The notes under the pieces: model-generated
Seen by the model: only the letters and a program-made list of their open reading frames with translations
Told to the model about the DNA's origin: nothing
Databases searched by the model: none
Made by a program: the position numbers and the translations under genes
Assembly: GCF_022808325.1 (NCBI RefSeq)
Contig: NZ_JALGCL010000003.1
Coordinates: forward strand, 274,236 to 338,235
DNA: 64,000 nucleotides
DNA from: Cognatiluteimonas sedimenti
GTDB taxonomy: Bacteria > Pseudomonadota > Gammaproteobacteria > Xanthomonadales > Xanthomonadaceae
Direction of reading: 5' to 3'
Shown here: positions 26,654-39,478 of the stretch, piece by piece
Position numbering within the stretch: position 1 is the stretch's first letter
Layout of the letters: each line of letters begins with the position of its first letter

Positions 26654-27550
26654 TTATTTACGAGCATCGTCCAGCGCCGCTTCCTTGGCGGCCCGTCTCG
26701 CGGCGGCCGGCTGGCGCCAGTCGTTGTCGAACAGGGCCGGTTCCCACGAGCCGTAGACCGGGTTGGGCAGCGTCCACCAGCGCTCGCCGACCCAGTCCAG
26801 GTACGGCGCGATCGCGGCACGGCGGCCGTCGCGGGTATTGCTGGCGATGTCGACGAAATCGCCGACCTGGTCGCCGAACTGCATCAGCACCCGGTACTCG
26901 CGGCCGACCGATCGCCGGCGGCAGCCCTTGTCCGAACCCCTGGCCACGCAGCCGGCGACCACCGTCCCCTTGCCCAGGAACTGGCGGGTGCCGGCGATCG
27001 GAAAGCCCGCGTGGCGCAGGTTGTCGAACGTGGCTGCGGCCTGGCCGGCGTCGCGGTTGCTGATGTAGAACACGGTGACGCCCTGCGCCGCGGCGCGCTC
27101 CAGGAATTCGCGCGCTCCAGGCAGGGCCCTGGCGTCGCGCTGCTGCACCCACCGGTCCCAGTCCGCGTCGTTGAACTCTCCACCGCCGCGGATCTGCCGC
27201 ACCTGGTTGGGCGAGTTGTCGAGCACGGTTTCGTCGACATCGACGATGATCGCCGGCGGCAGCGCGCGCGGATCGTTGTCGCGGTCGTCCCTGGGCAGCG
27301 CGTCCCAGCCCTTGTCGGCGAGCGCCGTGGCCAGCTTCTCGCCGGCCGCGCGGTAGATCTCGCGGAACACCAGGTCGCGTTCGACCGAGGTCTGGAACCA
27401 CGCGGTGGCGTTGAGCGTGTCGTCGGGCGGCGGCACCTGCGCCTGCTGCGTGACCTGGACGACCGGCGCGGGCGGCGCGATCGAGAGGCTGGCGCAGCCG
27501 GCGAGCAGGACGACGGCGAGGACGGTGGTGGCGGGCAGCAAGGCGCGCAT
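26654..27550 (-). CDS. HAD-family acid phosphatase lipoprotein (class B/e(P4)-like)
   Basis: The 298-aa secreted phosphatase has a lipoprotein signal (VLAVVLLAGC). The HAD nucleophile motif is IIVDVDETVLDNSPNQ (Asp-x-Asp). Motif II is in VFYISNRDA and the acidic motif is in FGDQVGDFVD. The mature N-terminus NATAWFQTSVERDLVFREIY resembles the outer-membrane lipoprotein e(P4)/5'-nucleotidase family that dephosphorylates nucleotides at the cell surface. Its own terminator follows downstream. The exact substrate is inferred only from the family. Confidence 0.92.
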   Translation of the reverse strand: MRALLPATTVLAVVLLAGCASLSIAPPAPVVQVTQQAQVPPPDDTLNATAWFQTSVERDLVFREIYRAAGEKLATALADKGWDALPRDDRDNDPRALPPAIIVDVDETVLDNSPNQVRQIRGGGEFNDADWDRWVQQRDARALPGAREFLERAAAQGVTVFYISNRDAGQAAATFDNLRHAGFPIAGTRQFLGKGTVVAGCVARGSDKGCRRRSVGREYRVLMQFGDQVGDFVDIASNTRDGRRAAIAPYLDWVGERWWTLPNPVYGSWEPALFDNDWRQPAAARRAAKEAALDDARK

Positions 27551-27620
27551 GGCGATGTCCGGCGGGAAGGATGCCGCGGAGTGTAGCGAAGCACCGCTGC
27601 CGTTCCGCGCTGGCGCGCGC

Positions 27621-29600
27621 TCAGGCGTCGAGCAACGCCTTGATCGCCGCGAACCCGGCGCTGGCGCGCTCCTGCTTGCGCGCGGCGTCGGCCACCGGGT
27701 CGGCGCCGTCGCGTTGCAGCTCGGCCGCCGGCAGTTCGTCGAGGAAGCGGCTCGGCGACAACCGCAGCCGCTCGCCCCACCGCGACGCTTCGCGCGCGTG
27801 CGACAGCCACAGCGCTTCCTTGGCGCGGGTGATGCCGACGTAGAGCAGCCGTCGCTCCTCGTCCAGGCGGCCTTCCTCGATGCTGGCCTCGTGCGGCAGG
27901 TTGCCGTCCTCGACGCCGACGATGAACACGTAGCGGAATTCCAGGCCCTTGGCCGCGTGCAGGCTCATCAAACGCACCTGGTTGCCGGCGTCGCCCTTGT
28001 CGGCGTGCGACAGCAATGCCAGCGCCGCGGCGAGGTCGCCGGGGCCGGCGTTGCGGCCGCCGTCGAACCAGTCGGCCAGTTCGTCCAGGTTGCGCCGGCG
28101 CGCCTGGAACTGCGCCTCGTCCTTGCACTGCGCGCGCAGCATCGCCAGCAGGCCGCTGCGCTCGTTGAGCCTGCGCACCAGTTCGGCCGGCGCCAGTTTC
28201 GCCGCGTCGGTGCGCAGGCCGCGGATGATGCCGGCGAACTCCTGCAGGGCGTTGCCCGAGCGTGGCGGCAGCTGTTTCAGCAGCGCGATCGATTCGGCCG
28301 CGCGGGCCAGCGGCAGGTGCGCGTGCTGCGCCAGTTCGGCGAGCCTGGCCAGGGTGGTGCCGCCGACCCCGCGCGACGGCGACGCCACCGCGCGCAGGAA
28401 CGCCGCGTCGTCGTCGGGGTTGGCGACCAGCCGCAGCCACGCCATCGCGTCCTTGACCTCGCCGCGGTCCAGGAACGCGGTGCCGCCGCTGAGGTGGTAG
28501 GGCACGCGCAGCAGCTGCAGCGCCTTCTCCAGCGCGCGCGACTGGTGGTTGCCGCGGAACAGCACGCAAAAGTCGCTCCACGGCGCGCCGCGCAACTGGT
28601 TCAGGAACTGGATCTCGCTCGCGACCTTCTCGGCCTCGTGCGCGGCGTCCTTGCACTCCCACACGCGGATGCGTTCGCCGTCGGCCTGCTCGCTCCACAG
28701 GCTCTTGGGATGCTCGTGCGGGTTGTGCGCGATCAGCGCGTTGGCCGCGCGCAGCACCCGGTTGCTGCAGCGGTAGTTCTGTTCCAGCTTGACGATCCTG
28801 AGCTGCGGGTAATCGCTGCCGAGCTGCAGCAGGTTGTCGGGATTGGCGCCGCGCCAGGCGTAGATCGACTGGTCGTCGTCGCCGACGCAGGTGAAGTCGC
28901 CGCGCGGCCCGGCCAGCGCCTTCAGCAGCCGGTACTGGGCATCGTTGGTGTCCTGGCATTCGTCGACCAGCAGGTAGCCGATGCGCTCGCGCCAGGCGGC
29001 CACGCAATCGGGGTCGGCTTCCAGCAACTGCACCGGCAAGCGGATCAGGTCGTCGAAATCGACCGCGTTGAAGGTCGCCAGTCGTTGCTGGTAGCGCTTG
29101 TACAACGCCGCGGCCTCGCGCTCGCGCGCGCTGGTGGCCGCCTGTGCGGCCTGCTCCGGCGACAGGCAGGCGTTCTTGGCGCGCGATACCAGCTGCCGCG
29201 CCGCGTCGATGACGTCGGGCTTGCTGCCCGGCGGCAGCAGGTCCTTGAACTGCCCGGCGCTGTCCTCGGAATCGAAGATCGAAAAGCCGCGGCGCAGGCC
29301 GAGCTTCGCGTGTTCGACCTGCAGCAGCTTCAGCCCCAGCGCATGGAAGGTGCACAAGGTCAGGCCGTCGGCGGCATCGCCCTTGAGCCGGCGGGCGACC
29401 CGCTCGCGCATCTCGCGCGCGGACTTGTTGGTGAAGGTGATCGCCGCGATCCGCCGCGCCGGCATCCGGCCCGAGGCCACCAGGTGGGCGATCTTCTCGA
29501 CGATCACCCGGGTCTTGCCGCTGCCGGCGCCGGCCAGCACCAGCAGCGGGCCGTCGACGTGCAATACCGCGGCGCGCTGGGGGGGATTGAGACCGTGCAT
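27621..29600 (-). CDS. rep: ATP-dependent DNA helicase Rep
   Basis: SF1A 3'-5' helicase that clears proteins and restarts replication forks. The 659 aa fit Rep rather than UvrD (about 720). Motifs in order are Q-motif LNPPQRAAV, Walker [21 protein letters not shown], Ia [55 protein letters not shown]-type ([11 protein letters not shown]), [13 protein letters not shown] and [16 protein letters not shown]. No long UvrD-type C-terminal Tudor extension is seen. It is divergent from tdk. Confidence 0.96.
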   Translation of the reverse strand: MHGLNPPQRAAVLHVDGPLLVLAGAGSGKTRVIVEKIAHLVASGRMPARRIAAITFTNKSAREMRERVARRLKGDAADGLTLCTFHALGLKLLQVEHAKLGLRRGFSIFDSEDSAGQFKDLLPPGSKPDVIDAARQLVSRAKNACLSPEQAAQAATSAREREAAALYKRYQQRLATFNAVDFDDLIRLPVQLLEADPDCVAAWRERIGYLLVDECQDTNDAQYRLLKALAGPRGDFTCVGDDDQSIYAWRGANPDNLLQLGSDYPQLRIVKLEQNYRCSNRVLRAANALIAHNPHEHPKSLWSEQADGERIRVWECKDAAHEAEKVASEIQFLNQLRGAPWSDFCVLFRGNHQSRALEKALQLLRVPYHLSGGTAFLDRGEVKDAMAWLRLVANPDDDAAFLRAVASPSRGVGGTTLARLAELAQHAHLPLARAAESIALLKQLPPRSGNALQEFAGIIRGLRTDAAKLAPAELVRRLNERSGLLAMLRAQCKDEAQFQARRRNLDELADWFDGGRNAGPGDLAAALALLSHADKGDAGNQVRLMSLHAAKGLEFRYVFIVGVEDGNLPHEASIEEGRLDEERRLLYVGITRAKEALWLSHAREASRWGERLRLSPSRFLDELPAAELQRDGADPVADAARKQERASAGFAAIKALLDA

Positions 29601-29667
29601 GGGACGACCGGGAGGCGGAGCCGCATTCTACCCGGAGCCCGCGCCGCGCTCGGCTAGACTTCGCGCC

Positions 29668-30299
29668 ATGGCCAAGCTCTATTTCTATTATTCCGCGATG
29701 AACGCGGGCAAGACCACGACCCTGCTGCAGTCGGCGCACAACTATCGCGAGCGCGGCATGCGCGTGGCGATCCTGACGCCGGCCCTGGACCACCGCGACG
29801 GCAGCGGCATGGTCGCCTCGCGGATCGGGCTGCGCGCCGACGGCACCGCGTTCGGCCGCGACGACGATCTCGAGCGCATGGTCCGCGCCAGCGTCGACCA
29901 CCATGGGCCGCTGCATTGCGTGCTGGTGGACGAGGCCCAGTTCCTGACCCGCGCCCAGGCCTGGCAGCTGACCGAAGTCGTCGACCAGTTGCGCATCCCG
30001 GTGCTGTGCTACGGCTTGCGCACCGACTTCCGCGGCGAGCTGTTCGAGGGCAGCCAGTACCTGCTGGCCTGGGCCGACGCACTGCAGGAGATCAAGACCA
30101 TCTGCCACAGCGGCAGCAAGGCGACCATGACCGTGCGCGTGGACGACCGCGGGCGCGCACTGCAGGCCGGGCCGCAGGTGGAGATCGGCGGCAACGAACG
30201 CTACGTGTCGGTGTCGCGCGCCGAGTTCAAGAAGGTCATGCGCGGCGAGGGCGAGATCACGCCGCTGCAGGCGCCGTTGCCGCTGCCGCCGCGCCGCGG

Positions 30300-30303
<4 letters not shown>
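29668..30303 (+). CDS. tdk: Thymidine kinase (type II), zinc site altered
   Basis: Phosphorylates thymidine in the salvage pathway. The 211 aa start at ATG 29668. Walker A is [14 protein letters not shown] and the Walker B-like motif is [12 protein letters not shown]. The lasso and thymidine-binding part is [20 protein letters not shown] then [11 protein letters not shown]. In the E. coli enzyme the corresponding segments read CHCGRK and SVCRKH and bind zinc. Here Ser148 and Ser183 replace Cys, and the His after the Arg is also absent. The fold may therefore be stabilised without zinc. Its last 4 bp overlap the convergent kinase gene. Confidence 0.93.
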
Positions 30304-33104
<2,801 letters not shown>

Positions 33105-33276
33105 CTAGATGCCCGCGTCGCGCGCAACACGGCGATCGCGGCGGCGATCGACTTCGATCACGGGTGTCGCGGTGCGCGCGTGGCGGTCGGCCATGCGGCG
33201 CGCGCGCGCGCGCAGCACCGTCGGCGCCTTCGTCCCGCTTGCGCGCGGAAAGGGAAGCGGCGCACGCACGGACTGG

Positions 33277-33849
33277 CTACTGATCCGGCGCATCCTTCAA
33301 CGACGCCAGCAGGAACAGCCGCGCTTTCTGCCAGTCGCGGCGGATGCTGCGCTCCGAGCGCTTGAGCAGTGCCGCGATCTCCAGTTCCGAGAGCCCGGCG
33401 AAGTACCGCAGTTCCACCACCTGGGCCAGGCGCTCGTCGACCCCGGCCAGCTTGGTCAGCGCGGTGTCCAGGCCCAGCGTCTCCTCGTCCAGGCGCAGCG
33501 CGCCTTCGACTTCCTCGGGCAGCTCGGTGACGCGGTGCAGGTCGCCGCCGCGCTTCTGCGCCATGCGCTGGCGGGCGTAGTCGACCACCACGCTGCGCAT
33601 CGCCGAGGCGGCATAGGCGAAGAAGTGCGCGCGGTCGTCGAACTGGGCGGTGTTGCGGCCGATCAGCTTCAGGTAGGCCTCGTGCACCAGCGCGGTGGCA
33701 TCCAGCGTCTGCCCGTGCTGGCCGGCGAGCTGGCGCCGCGCCATCGAGTGCAGCTCCTGGTAGAGCGTGGCGAGCACGCGATCGAGCGCGCCGCGGTCGC
33801 CGTCGCGTGCGGCATCCAGCCACTGGGTGATCTCGGCGGTGTCGGCCAT
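33277..33849 (-). CDS. ECF-type RNA polymerase sigma factor
   Basis: The 190-aa group 4 sigma factor starts at ATG 33849 after GGGGGAGAAG. Region 2 (ATALVHEAYLKLIG, then HFFAYAASAMRSVVVDYARQ) binds the -10 element. Region 4 (VVELRYFAGLSELEIAALLK, then RSIRRDWQKARLFL) is the -35 helix-turn-helix. The LVHEAYLKL signature marks the ECF subgroup that occurs beside Ser/Thr kinases instead of an anti-sigma factor. The kinase gene directly downstream fits this, so the kinase probably controls the sigma factor. Confidence 0.94.
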   Translation of the reverse strand: MADTAEITQWLDAARDGDRGALDRVLATLYQELHSMARRQLAGQHGQTLDATALVHEAYLKLIGRNTAQFDDRAHFFAYAASAMRSVVVDYARQRMAQKRGGDLHRVTELPEEVEGALRLDEETLGLDTALTKLAGVDERLAQVVELRYFAGLSELEIAALLKRSERSIRRDWQKARLFLLASLKDAPDQ

Positions 33850-33913
33850 CTTCTCCCCCGAAGGCCGGCCAAATATAGCCTTTCGCCTGCCTGAAGTGTG
33901 ACCGCGGCCGCGA

Positions 33914-34780
33914 TCAGCGCTGGCAGTGACCGCACCAGACGCTCGCGCGCTGGCCGATCCAGGCCTGCTTCAGCGCGCGCCCGCAGTTCGGGCAGGGGGC
34001 GCCGCCGCGGCCGTAGGCCGACAGCTCCTGCTCGAAGTAGCCGGGGGTGCCGTCGGGACTGATGAAATCGCGCAGGGTGGTGCCACCGCGGTCGATCGCG
34101 TGCGACAGGATCGACCGGACCGCGTCGGCGAGCCGCTGGTAGCGTTCGCTCGACACCCGCCCGGCCGCGCGCAGCGGCGAGATCCCGGCGGCGAACAGCG
34201 CCTCGGCCGCATAGATGTTGCCGACCCCGACCACGATCCGCTGGTCCATCAGGAAGTTCTTGACCGGCGCCTTGCGGCCGCGGCTGCGGGCGAACAGGTA
34301 ATCCCCGTCGAAGGCCGGCCCGTCGAAGGCCGATCCGTCGGGCGCCGTGCAGGTCGATGCCAGCGGTTCCGGGCCGAGTCCGCGCAGCAAGGCGTGGGTG
34401 GTGCCCGGCGGCTGCCACAGCAGGCAGCCGAAGCGGCGCGGATCGGTGAAACGCAGGACTTGCCCGCGACCGCGGCCGGCAGCGTCGAGCGCGAGGTCGA
34501 CATGGTCGTGCGGCCCCACCGGGGTATCGGCCGGCAGCACGCGCAGGCTGCCGGACATGCCCAGGTGCAGCAGTGCACTGCCCGCGGCGGTGTCCAGCAG
34601 CAGGTACTTCGCGCGGCGGCGGATCGCCTCGATCCGCTGGCCCGGCAACAGCGCCGGGACTTCGGCCGGGATCGGCCAACGCAGGTTGGCGCGGCGCAGT
34701 GTCACCGCGGAAACGCGCCTGCCTTCCAGATGGGGGGCGAGGCCGCGGCGGGTGGTCTCGACTTCGGGCAGTTCGGGCAT
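33914..34780 (-). CDS. mutM: Formamidopyrimidine-DNA glycosylase
   Basis: Removes 8-oxoguanine and formamidopyrimidine from DNA. The 288 aa start at ATG 34780 with the invariant [14 protein letters not shown] (catalytic Pro2, Glu3). The [11 protein letters not shown] segment, the helix-two-turn-helix [19 protein letters not shown] and the C-terminal zinc finger CPNCGRAL...CGHCQR are all visible. The length is slightly above E. coli MutM (269). Confidence 0.96.
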   Translation of the reverse strand: MPELPEVETTRRGLAPHLEGRRVSAVTLRRANLRWPIPAEVPALLPGQRIEAIRRRAKYLLLDTAAGSALLHLGMSGSLRVLPADTPVGPHDHVDLALDAAGRGRGQVLRFTDPRRFGCLLWQPPGTTHALLRGLGPEPLASTCTAPDGSAFDGPAFDGDYLFARSRGRKAPVKNFLMDQRIVVGVGNIYAAEALFAAGISPLRAAGRVSSERYQRLADAVRSILSHAIDRGGTTLRDFISPDGTPGYFEQELSAYGRGGAPCPNCGRALKQAWIGQRASVWCGHCQR

Positions 34781-34894
34781 GGCGGCAAGTATTGCAGGCG
34801 GCGGCTGGCCGATGCGGGTGGCCGCGGGTTTTGCGGGTGTCCGGTTTGGTGATCTGCGCGCGTTGAGTTGGACAGGGACATGCCAGGGGGCAAC

Positions 34895-35995
34895 ATGCGC
34901 CGCGTTCTGCCGTTTCTTCTTGCGTTGCTCGTCGCTCCGGTGTGGGCCGGGGAGCCCGGCGCCAGCGTCCGCCACCGGGGCTACGACTTCCGCCCGGTCA
35001 CGACCTTCGTCAACGGCTTCGTCGGCGCGTCCCAGGAGGACCTGCTTGATGGCGCCGTGCTGGTCGTGATGCAAAACGGCAGGCCGATCTACCAGCACCA
35101 TTTCGGCAGCTACGTGGGTACCGGTCCGAAAGTGCCAATCGCCTCGGCCAGCAAGCTGCTCTCGGCCTTGGTGATCGAGCGCCTGGTGGAAAACGGGACG
35201 ATGCACTGGGACGACACGGTGGCCGACTATTTCGGTACCGATTATCCGGACGCGGATCCGGAAACCGGGGCGATCACGCTCGGCCAGCTGTTCAGCCACA
35301 CGTCGGGGATGACGGTCGTCAACAACCCCTGCCTCACCTACGCCTACCGCAACATGTCGATGGACAAGTGTGCACTGTCGATCCTCGGTACTCCGCTGAG
35401 CTGGACCCCGGGAACGCTGTTCGCGTACGGCGAGAACTCGATGCAGGTCGCAGGTGCGATGGCGCAGCGGATCACCGGCAAGACCTGGGCGCAGCTGCTC
35501 GAGTCGGAACTGACCACGCCGCTCGGCCTGGCGCGCACCGACTACGGCCTCAACGACGACGGCACGCCGTTCAGCAACCCGATCATCGCCGGCGGCGCGC
35601 GTACCGTGCTGCCCGATTATGCGCGGGTCGTGCAGATGCTGCTGCAGCGCGGGATGCTCGACGGCGAGCGTTACCTGGCGTCCACCAGCATCGCCGAGAT
35701 GCAACTGGACCAGACCCACGGCGTGCCGGCGGATCCCGAGTCGGATCCTTATCCGGAAGCCTACGGTTACGGCTACGGCCAGTGGCGCAACGTCGTCGAC
35801 TGCGACGGCGTCGCGACCCGGATCTCGAGCACCGGGATCCTCGGTACCTCGCCGTGGGTCGACTACGACAACGGCATCGCGGCGGTGTTCCTGACCTACA
35901 AGCAGACCCTCAACCCGCAGCTGCGGGAAGACTTGCGGCAGTTGTGGGATGTCGTCGCCGACGTCATCGGCGCCCCCGTCGGGTGCACGCCCTGA
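34895..35995 (+). CDS. Secreted serine hydrolase (beta-lactamase class C fold)
   Basis: The 366 aa start at ATG 34895, with AGGGGG 5-10 nt upstream and a signal peptide ([17 protein letters not shown]). The nucleophile motif S-x-x-K is Ser84-Ala-Ser-Lys87 ([14 protein letters not shown]), the penicillin-binding/class C esterase active site. LFSHTSGM and [16 protein letters not shown] are typical family motifs. It could be an esterase or a peptidase, and a resistance role is not supported. It is followed 58 bp later by a secreted protein on the same strand. Both have lower GC than their neighbours. Confidence 0.88.
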   Translation: MRRVLPFLLALLVAPVWAGEPGASVRHRGYDFRPVTTFVNGFVGASQEDLLDGAVLVVMQNGRPIYQHHFGSYVGTGPKVPIASASKLLSALVIERLVENGTMHWDDTVADYFGTDYPDADPETGAITLGQLFSHTSGMTVVNNPCLTYAYRNMSMDKCALSILGTPLSWTPGTLFAYGENSMQVAGAMAQRITGKTWAQLLESELTTPLGLARTDYGLNDDGTPFSNPIIAGGARTVLPDYARVVQMLLQRGMLDGERYLASTSIAEMQLDQTHGVPADPESDPYPEAYGYGYGQWRNVVDCDGVATRISSTGILGTSPWVDYDNGIAAVFLTYKQTLNPQLREDLRQLWDVVADVIGAPVGCTP

Positions 35996-36053
35996 AGCAA
36001 TCCGCGGGCGAAGCGACGGCGCCCCCACCCGACTGAGTTCCGGGAGCAGGACC

Positions 36054-37409
36054 ATGGACAACACGAGTCGATTGATCGCGGGGCAGGCCCGGGACAACCG
36101 CGGGCCGCCGCCGCGGATCGCAGGGCTCGCCCGCGCGCTGGTCCTGGGCGGATTGCTGGGGGTCCTGCCGCACGCGGCAGCGGCGCAGGCATTGCCGGAG
36201 GAAGTCCAGGTAGGCACCCACGAGATCAAGGATTACGAGTTTGAATGGGGCCGCGACGGCGTGGTTTGTCCGACCTGCAACTTTGGCGCCGGCAATGCAC
36301 GGCTGGCGTACATCGATTCAAGCCACAACCTCTGGGTCGGTTTCGTCGACCCCGCCAACGGCTACTTCTTCCCGCCCGATGGCAAAGGCGTGCTGGTGGA
36401 CACGAACACGACCACGGCCACGGAGATCGGCAATGGCCCGGAGTGGTTGAACTCGCAGCTCGGCTCGCAACTGGCCTACACCCGCTGGACCGACGGCAAG
36501 CCGCACACGGTCCCGAACCTGGTGCTCGGGTTTGCGCGCGCCGGCGGCGACTCCTGGGTGGCCGGCCCGGTTGCCGGCAGCGAAGGTCGCGTGCTTCCGA
36601 TCGGAACGGAAAACCTGAACGCACCGAACGCATTGCAGAGCTACCAGAGTTTCACCCTGCAATCGCGCACCACCAGCCTGTTCTGGCGCGGCGCGTATCC
36701 CGGCGCAGTCGAGCAGGCGGTCCCGGTCACCAGCAACAAGGCGGGCGCGACGCGGCGCTGGGTCCCAGGCACGCGCGACATCATCATCACCGTCTCGGCC
36801 GCGGCCGTCACGCCGAGCGCCAGCACCGTGCCCGCCCAGGAACCCAGCTGGCGGCAGGTGTTCCTGTACCACACGGCCACTGCCACCATGGAGCAGCTGA
36901 CGTTCGACAACGTCAACAAGTACTGGGCCTTCATGTGGACCGCGCCGGAATTCAACAACGAGAAGGTGTTCGTCGCGATGGTGGGCACCACTCGCCTGCA
37001 GATCTACCGCAAGCTGCCGACCGATGACGGCGGCATGGCATGGACGGTCGTGAAGACGATCACCATGCCGGCCGAGACGCCCTACGTCAGTTCACCGGAA
37101 CCGTTCGTGTACAAGGGCAGGTCCTGGGTCTTCTTCTCCCTGAGCTCGGATCCCAACGGCCGCAACTTCACCCAGCCCAGCCGGATCGCGATGACCGGAA
37201 TCATCCCGGAAGTCGACGACCTGCGGATGCTGACATCCGCCACCGAACCCATACGCGTCCGCCGCGACCCGGAGTATTTCATCACGGCGAACGGGCCTTA
37301 CCTCTACTACAACCGCTACCTGCTCGAGACCGACACCACGCCGCCGATCAGCGAGGGGGTTTTCCGGGTCGACACCGGGCTCTGGCAGCCGCCCGGGATC
37401 GACGAATAA
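36054..37409 (+). CDS. Secreted protein of unknown function, possibly beta-propeller
   Basis: The 451 aa start at ATG 36054 after GGGAGCAGG. An extended signal-like region ends [13 protein letters not shown]. The mature part is rich in short beta-type repeats with W and aromatic strands (for example [50 protein letters not shown]), as in beta-propellers. One Cys pair (CPTC) is near the N-terminus. I do not recognise the family. It is apparently co-transcribed with the serine hydrolase gene. Confidence 0.8.
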   Translation: MDNTSRLIAGQARDNRGPPPRIAGLARALVLGGLLGVLPHAAAAQALPEEVQVGTHEIKDYEFEWGRDGVVCPTCNFGAGNARLAYIDSSHNLWVGFVDPANGYFFPPDGKGVLVDTNTTTATEIGNGPEWLNSQLGSQLAYTRWTDGKPHTVPNLVLGFARAGGDSWVAGPVAGSEGRVLPIGTENLNAPNALQSYQSFTLQSRTTSLFWRGAYPGAVEQAVPVTSNKAGATRRWVPGTRDIIITVSAAAVTPSASTVPAQEPSWRQVFLYHTATATMEQLTFDNVNKYWAFMWTAPEFNNEKVFVAMVGTTRLQIYRKLPTDDGGMAWTVVKTITMPAETPYVSSPEPFVYKGRSWVFFSLSSDPNGRNFTQPSRIAMTGIIPEVDDLRMLTSATEPIRVRRDPEYFITANGPYLYYNRYLLETDTTPPISEGVFRVDTGLWQPPGIDE

Positions 37410-37667
37410 AGTGCAGGCGCGCGTGAAGGCGACGCCGCACCACGGCCGCGATCGCGCGGCGACCGCGCCAGCGCAGGCGGGTACATGCTGGCGGCGCCCC
37501 CGCGTCGATCCTGAAGGCCCGGGGCGGGGCCGCCGGGGCTGAACGCGGACTTCCGGGCACCCGCGCAAGGGGTGATCGGGCCCGCCCGAGCTGTCATCAT
37601 GGCCCGCGGGTCCGCTGCCGGGCCCGCGCTGCTCCGGGGCCGTCCCGGAGCCTTCCCGGAGCCCGTG

Positions 37668-38891
37668 ATGCCCGTTCTACCGCTCGACGCCTCACTGCTG
37701 GATTTCCTGTCCGGCGGCCTTCTGCAACCCGGCTGGGGCGAGCTTGCCCTGTACCTGCTGGCCGCTACCCAGCTCACCATCTTTTCGGTGACCCTGTACC
37801 TGCACCGCAGCCAGGCCCATCGCGGCGTCGACTTCCATCCGGCGATCGCGCACGTGTTCCGGTTCTGGTCGTGGCTGACCACCTCGATGATCACCCGCGA
37901 GTGGGTCGCCATCCACCGCAAGCACCACGCCAAGTGCGAGACCGAGGAAGACCCGCACAGCCCGATGAAGAAGGGCATCGGCACCGTGTTCTGGCGCGGC
38001 GTCGAACTCTACCGCGAGGCGCGCGGCATGCGCGCCGACATCGAGAAGTACGGCAAGGGCTGCCCCGACGACTGGATCGAGCGCCACCTCTATACCCCGC
38101 ACGCCACGATGGGACCGACCGCGCTGCTGTTCATCAGCTTCGCCCTGTTCGGCTTCGCCGGCGTCGCCGTCTGGGCGATCCAGATGTTGTGGATCCCGTT
38201 CTGGGCCGCCGGCGTGGTGAATGGCCTGGGCCACTGGTGGGGCTACCGCAACTTCGAGACCGACGACACCGCCACCAACCTCACCCCCTGGGGCCTGTGG
38301 ATCGGCGGCGAGGAGCTGCACAACAACCACCACGCCTTCCCGTCGTCGGCCAAGTTCGCGCTGCGCAAGTGGGAAGTGGACATCGGCTGGGGCGTGATCC
38401 GCGGGCTCGAACGCGTGGGCCTGGCCAAGGTGCTGCGCACCGCGCCGGCGCTCAACGTGCGCCCCAACATCAACGTGCCCGATGCCGACACCCTGAAGGC
38501 CTTGCTGGCGATCCGCTTCCAGGCCATGACCGACTACCAGCGCAACGTGCTCAAGCCGGCGCTGCGCGAGGAAGCGCGTGCGGCCGGGGCGAAGCTGCGT
38601 TCGCTGTTGCCCCGCAAGCTGCGTCGCGGCCTCGCCGACGACGGCCGCTGGCTCAAGCCGGATGCGCGCCAGCAGTTGCAGGCGTTCGTCGCCGAGCGCC
38701 CGCGGATCGGCACCTTGGTCGAGCATCGCCGCCGCCTGGCCGCGGTGCTGGAGTCGCGCAGCCAGGACGCCGCCGACCGGCTGCACGCGTTGCAGGCCTG
38801 GTGCCACGAGGCCGAAGCCAGCGGCATCCGCGCGTTGCAGGAGTTCTCGGCGCGGCTGAAGGGTTATTCGCTGCAGGGCGCGCACGCCTAG
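37668..38891 (+). CDS. Acyl-CoA/fatty-acid delta-9-type desaturase
   Basis: The 407-aa membrane-bound di-iron desaturase introduces a double bond into saturated acyl chains. ATG 37668 is chosen because the hydrophobic start follows. The three His boxes are HRSQAH (46-51), HRKHH (83-87) and HNNHH (in GGEELHNNHHAFPSSAKF). Four membrane helices are visible. The C-terminal 130 residues form a charged helical tail, common in the DesA/DesB type of Pseudomonas and relatives. The 258-bp upstream gap shows no clear element. Confidence 0.93.
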   Translation: MPVLPLDASLLDFLSGGLLQPGWGELALYLLAATQLTIFSVTLYLHRSQAHRGVDFHPAIAHVFRFWSWLTTSMITREWVAIHRKHHAKCETEEDPHSPMKKGIGTVFWRGVELYREARGMRADIEKYGKGCPDDWIERHLYTPHATMGPTALLFISFALFGFAGVAVWAIQMLWIPFWAAGVVNGLGHWWGYRNFETDDTATNLTPWGLWIGGEELHNNHHAFPSSAKFALRKWEVDIGWGVIRGLERVGLAKVLRTAPALNVRPNINVPDADTLKALLAIRFQAMTDYQRNVLKPALREEARAAGAKLRSLLPRKLRRGLADDGRWLKPDARQQLQAFVAERPRIGTLVEHRRRLAAVLESRSQDAADRLHALQAWCHEAEASGIRALQEFSARLKGYSLQGAHA

Positions 38892-38896
38892 GCGAC

Positions 38897-39262
38897 ATGC
38901 AAGGCACCGCAATGCCACGCCACACGCCCGGCCGCTGCTGGCCGGGCTTGCTGTTGCCGGTGCTGCTGCCATGGGCCGCGCAGGCGCAGCTGCAGCAAAG
39001 CACGGATTACCTGGCGCGCATGGACGGCGACCACGATGGCCGTGTTTCGCTGCCCGAATACCAAGCGTGGATGGCCTACGCCTTCGATGCCATGGATCGC
39101 GACCACGACGGCGTGCTGGCCGTGTCCGAACTGCCTGGCGGTCGCGGCCAGCCGGTCACGCGCAGCCAGCACCGCGAACGCCTCGCCGCCGCGTTCGGCC
39201 GCCAGGACCGCAACGGCGACGGCAGCCTCGATGCCCGCGAGCTCGCCGCGCCGCCGCGTTGA
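38897..39262 (+). CDS. Small exported EF-hand protein
   Basis: The 121 aa start at ATG 38897; an in-frame ATG at 38912 is also possible. A signal peptide (CWPGLLLPVLLPWAAQAQ) is followed by EF-hand-type calcium loops: DGDHDGRVSLPEY, DRDHDGVLAVSEL and DRNGDGSLDAREL. The DxDxDG spacing is right for Ca2+ binding. It starts 5 bp after the desaturase stop, so the two may be co-transcribed. Its role is unknown. Confidence 0.88.
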   Translation: MQGTAMPRHTPGRCWPGLLLPVLLPWAAQAQLQQSTDYLARMDGDHDGRVSLPEYQAWMAYAFDAMDRDHDGVLAVSELPGGRGQPVTRSQHRERLAAAFGRQDRNGDGSLDARELAAPPR

Positions 39263-39416
39263 GCCCAGCGCAGCGGACGGCCACGTCCATGCGGCTTGAC
39301 GCGCGAGGCGGGTCACCAGCGTCCCGCACGGAAACAGGCGTTCCTGCATGGACGCATCCACCAGGCGTCCCGGACAAGGGGCACCCCCTGCGTCCGGCAC
39401 TCCCAGGCAGGGCGAC

Positions 39417-39448
39417 AAAAAAAGCGACGGCCCGGTCCGGGCCGTCGC
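39417..39448 (-). terminator. Rho-independent terminator of the M13 peptidase gene
   Basis: A perfect 12-bp stem, GCGACGGCCCGG pairing with CCGGGCCGTCGC, is followed on the minus strand by TTTTTTTT. It lies about 30 nt past the peptidase stop codon. Confidence 0.9.
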
Positions 39449-39478
39449 TTCGTCGCGAACCGGTCGCCCGCGTCCGGC

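Noticed and set aside
33196-33213. Run of alternating GC upstream of the kinase gene
   Set aside because: A short dinucleotide run in a 70% GC genome is not evidence of function, though Z-DNA formation is possible.
34895-35995. Beta-lactamase resistance gene
   Set aside because: The SxxK active site is shared by esterases and peptidases of the same fold; nothing supports antibiotic hydrolysis.
39263-39416. Direct repeats (CACCAGCGTCCC / CACCAGGCGTCCC) and an imperfect palindrome after the EF-hand gene
   Set aside because: Short and imperfect; no matching copies elsewhere in the window were found.
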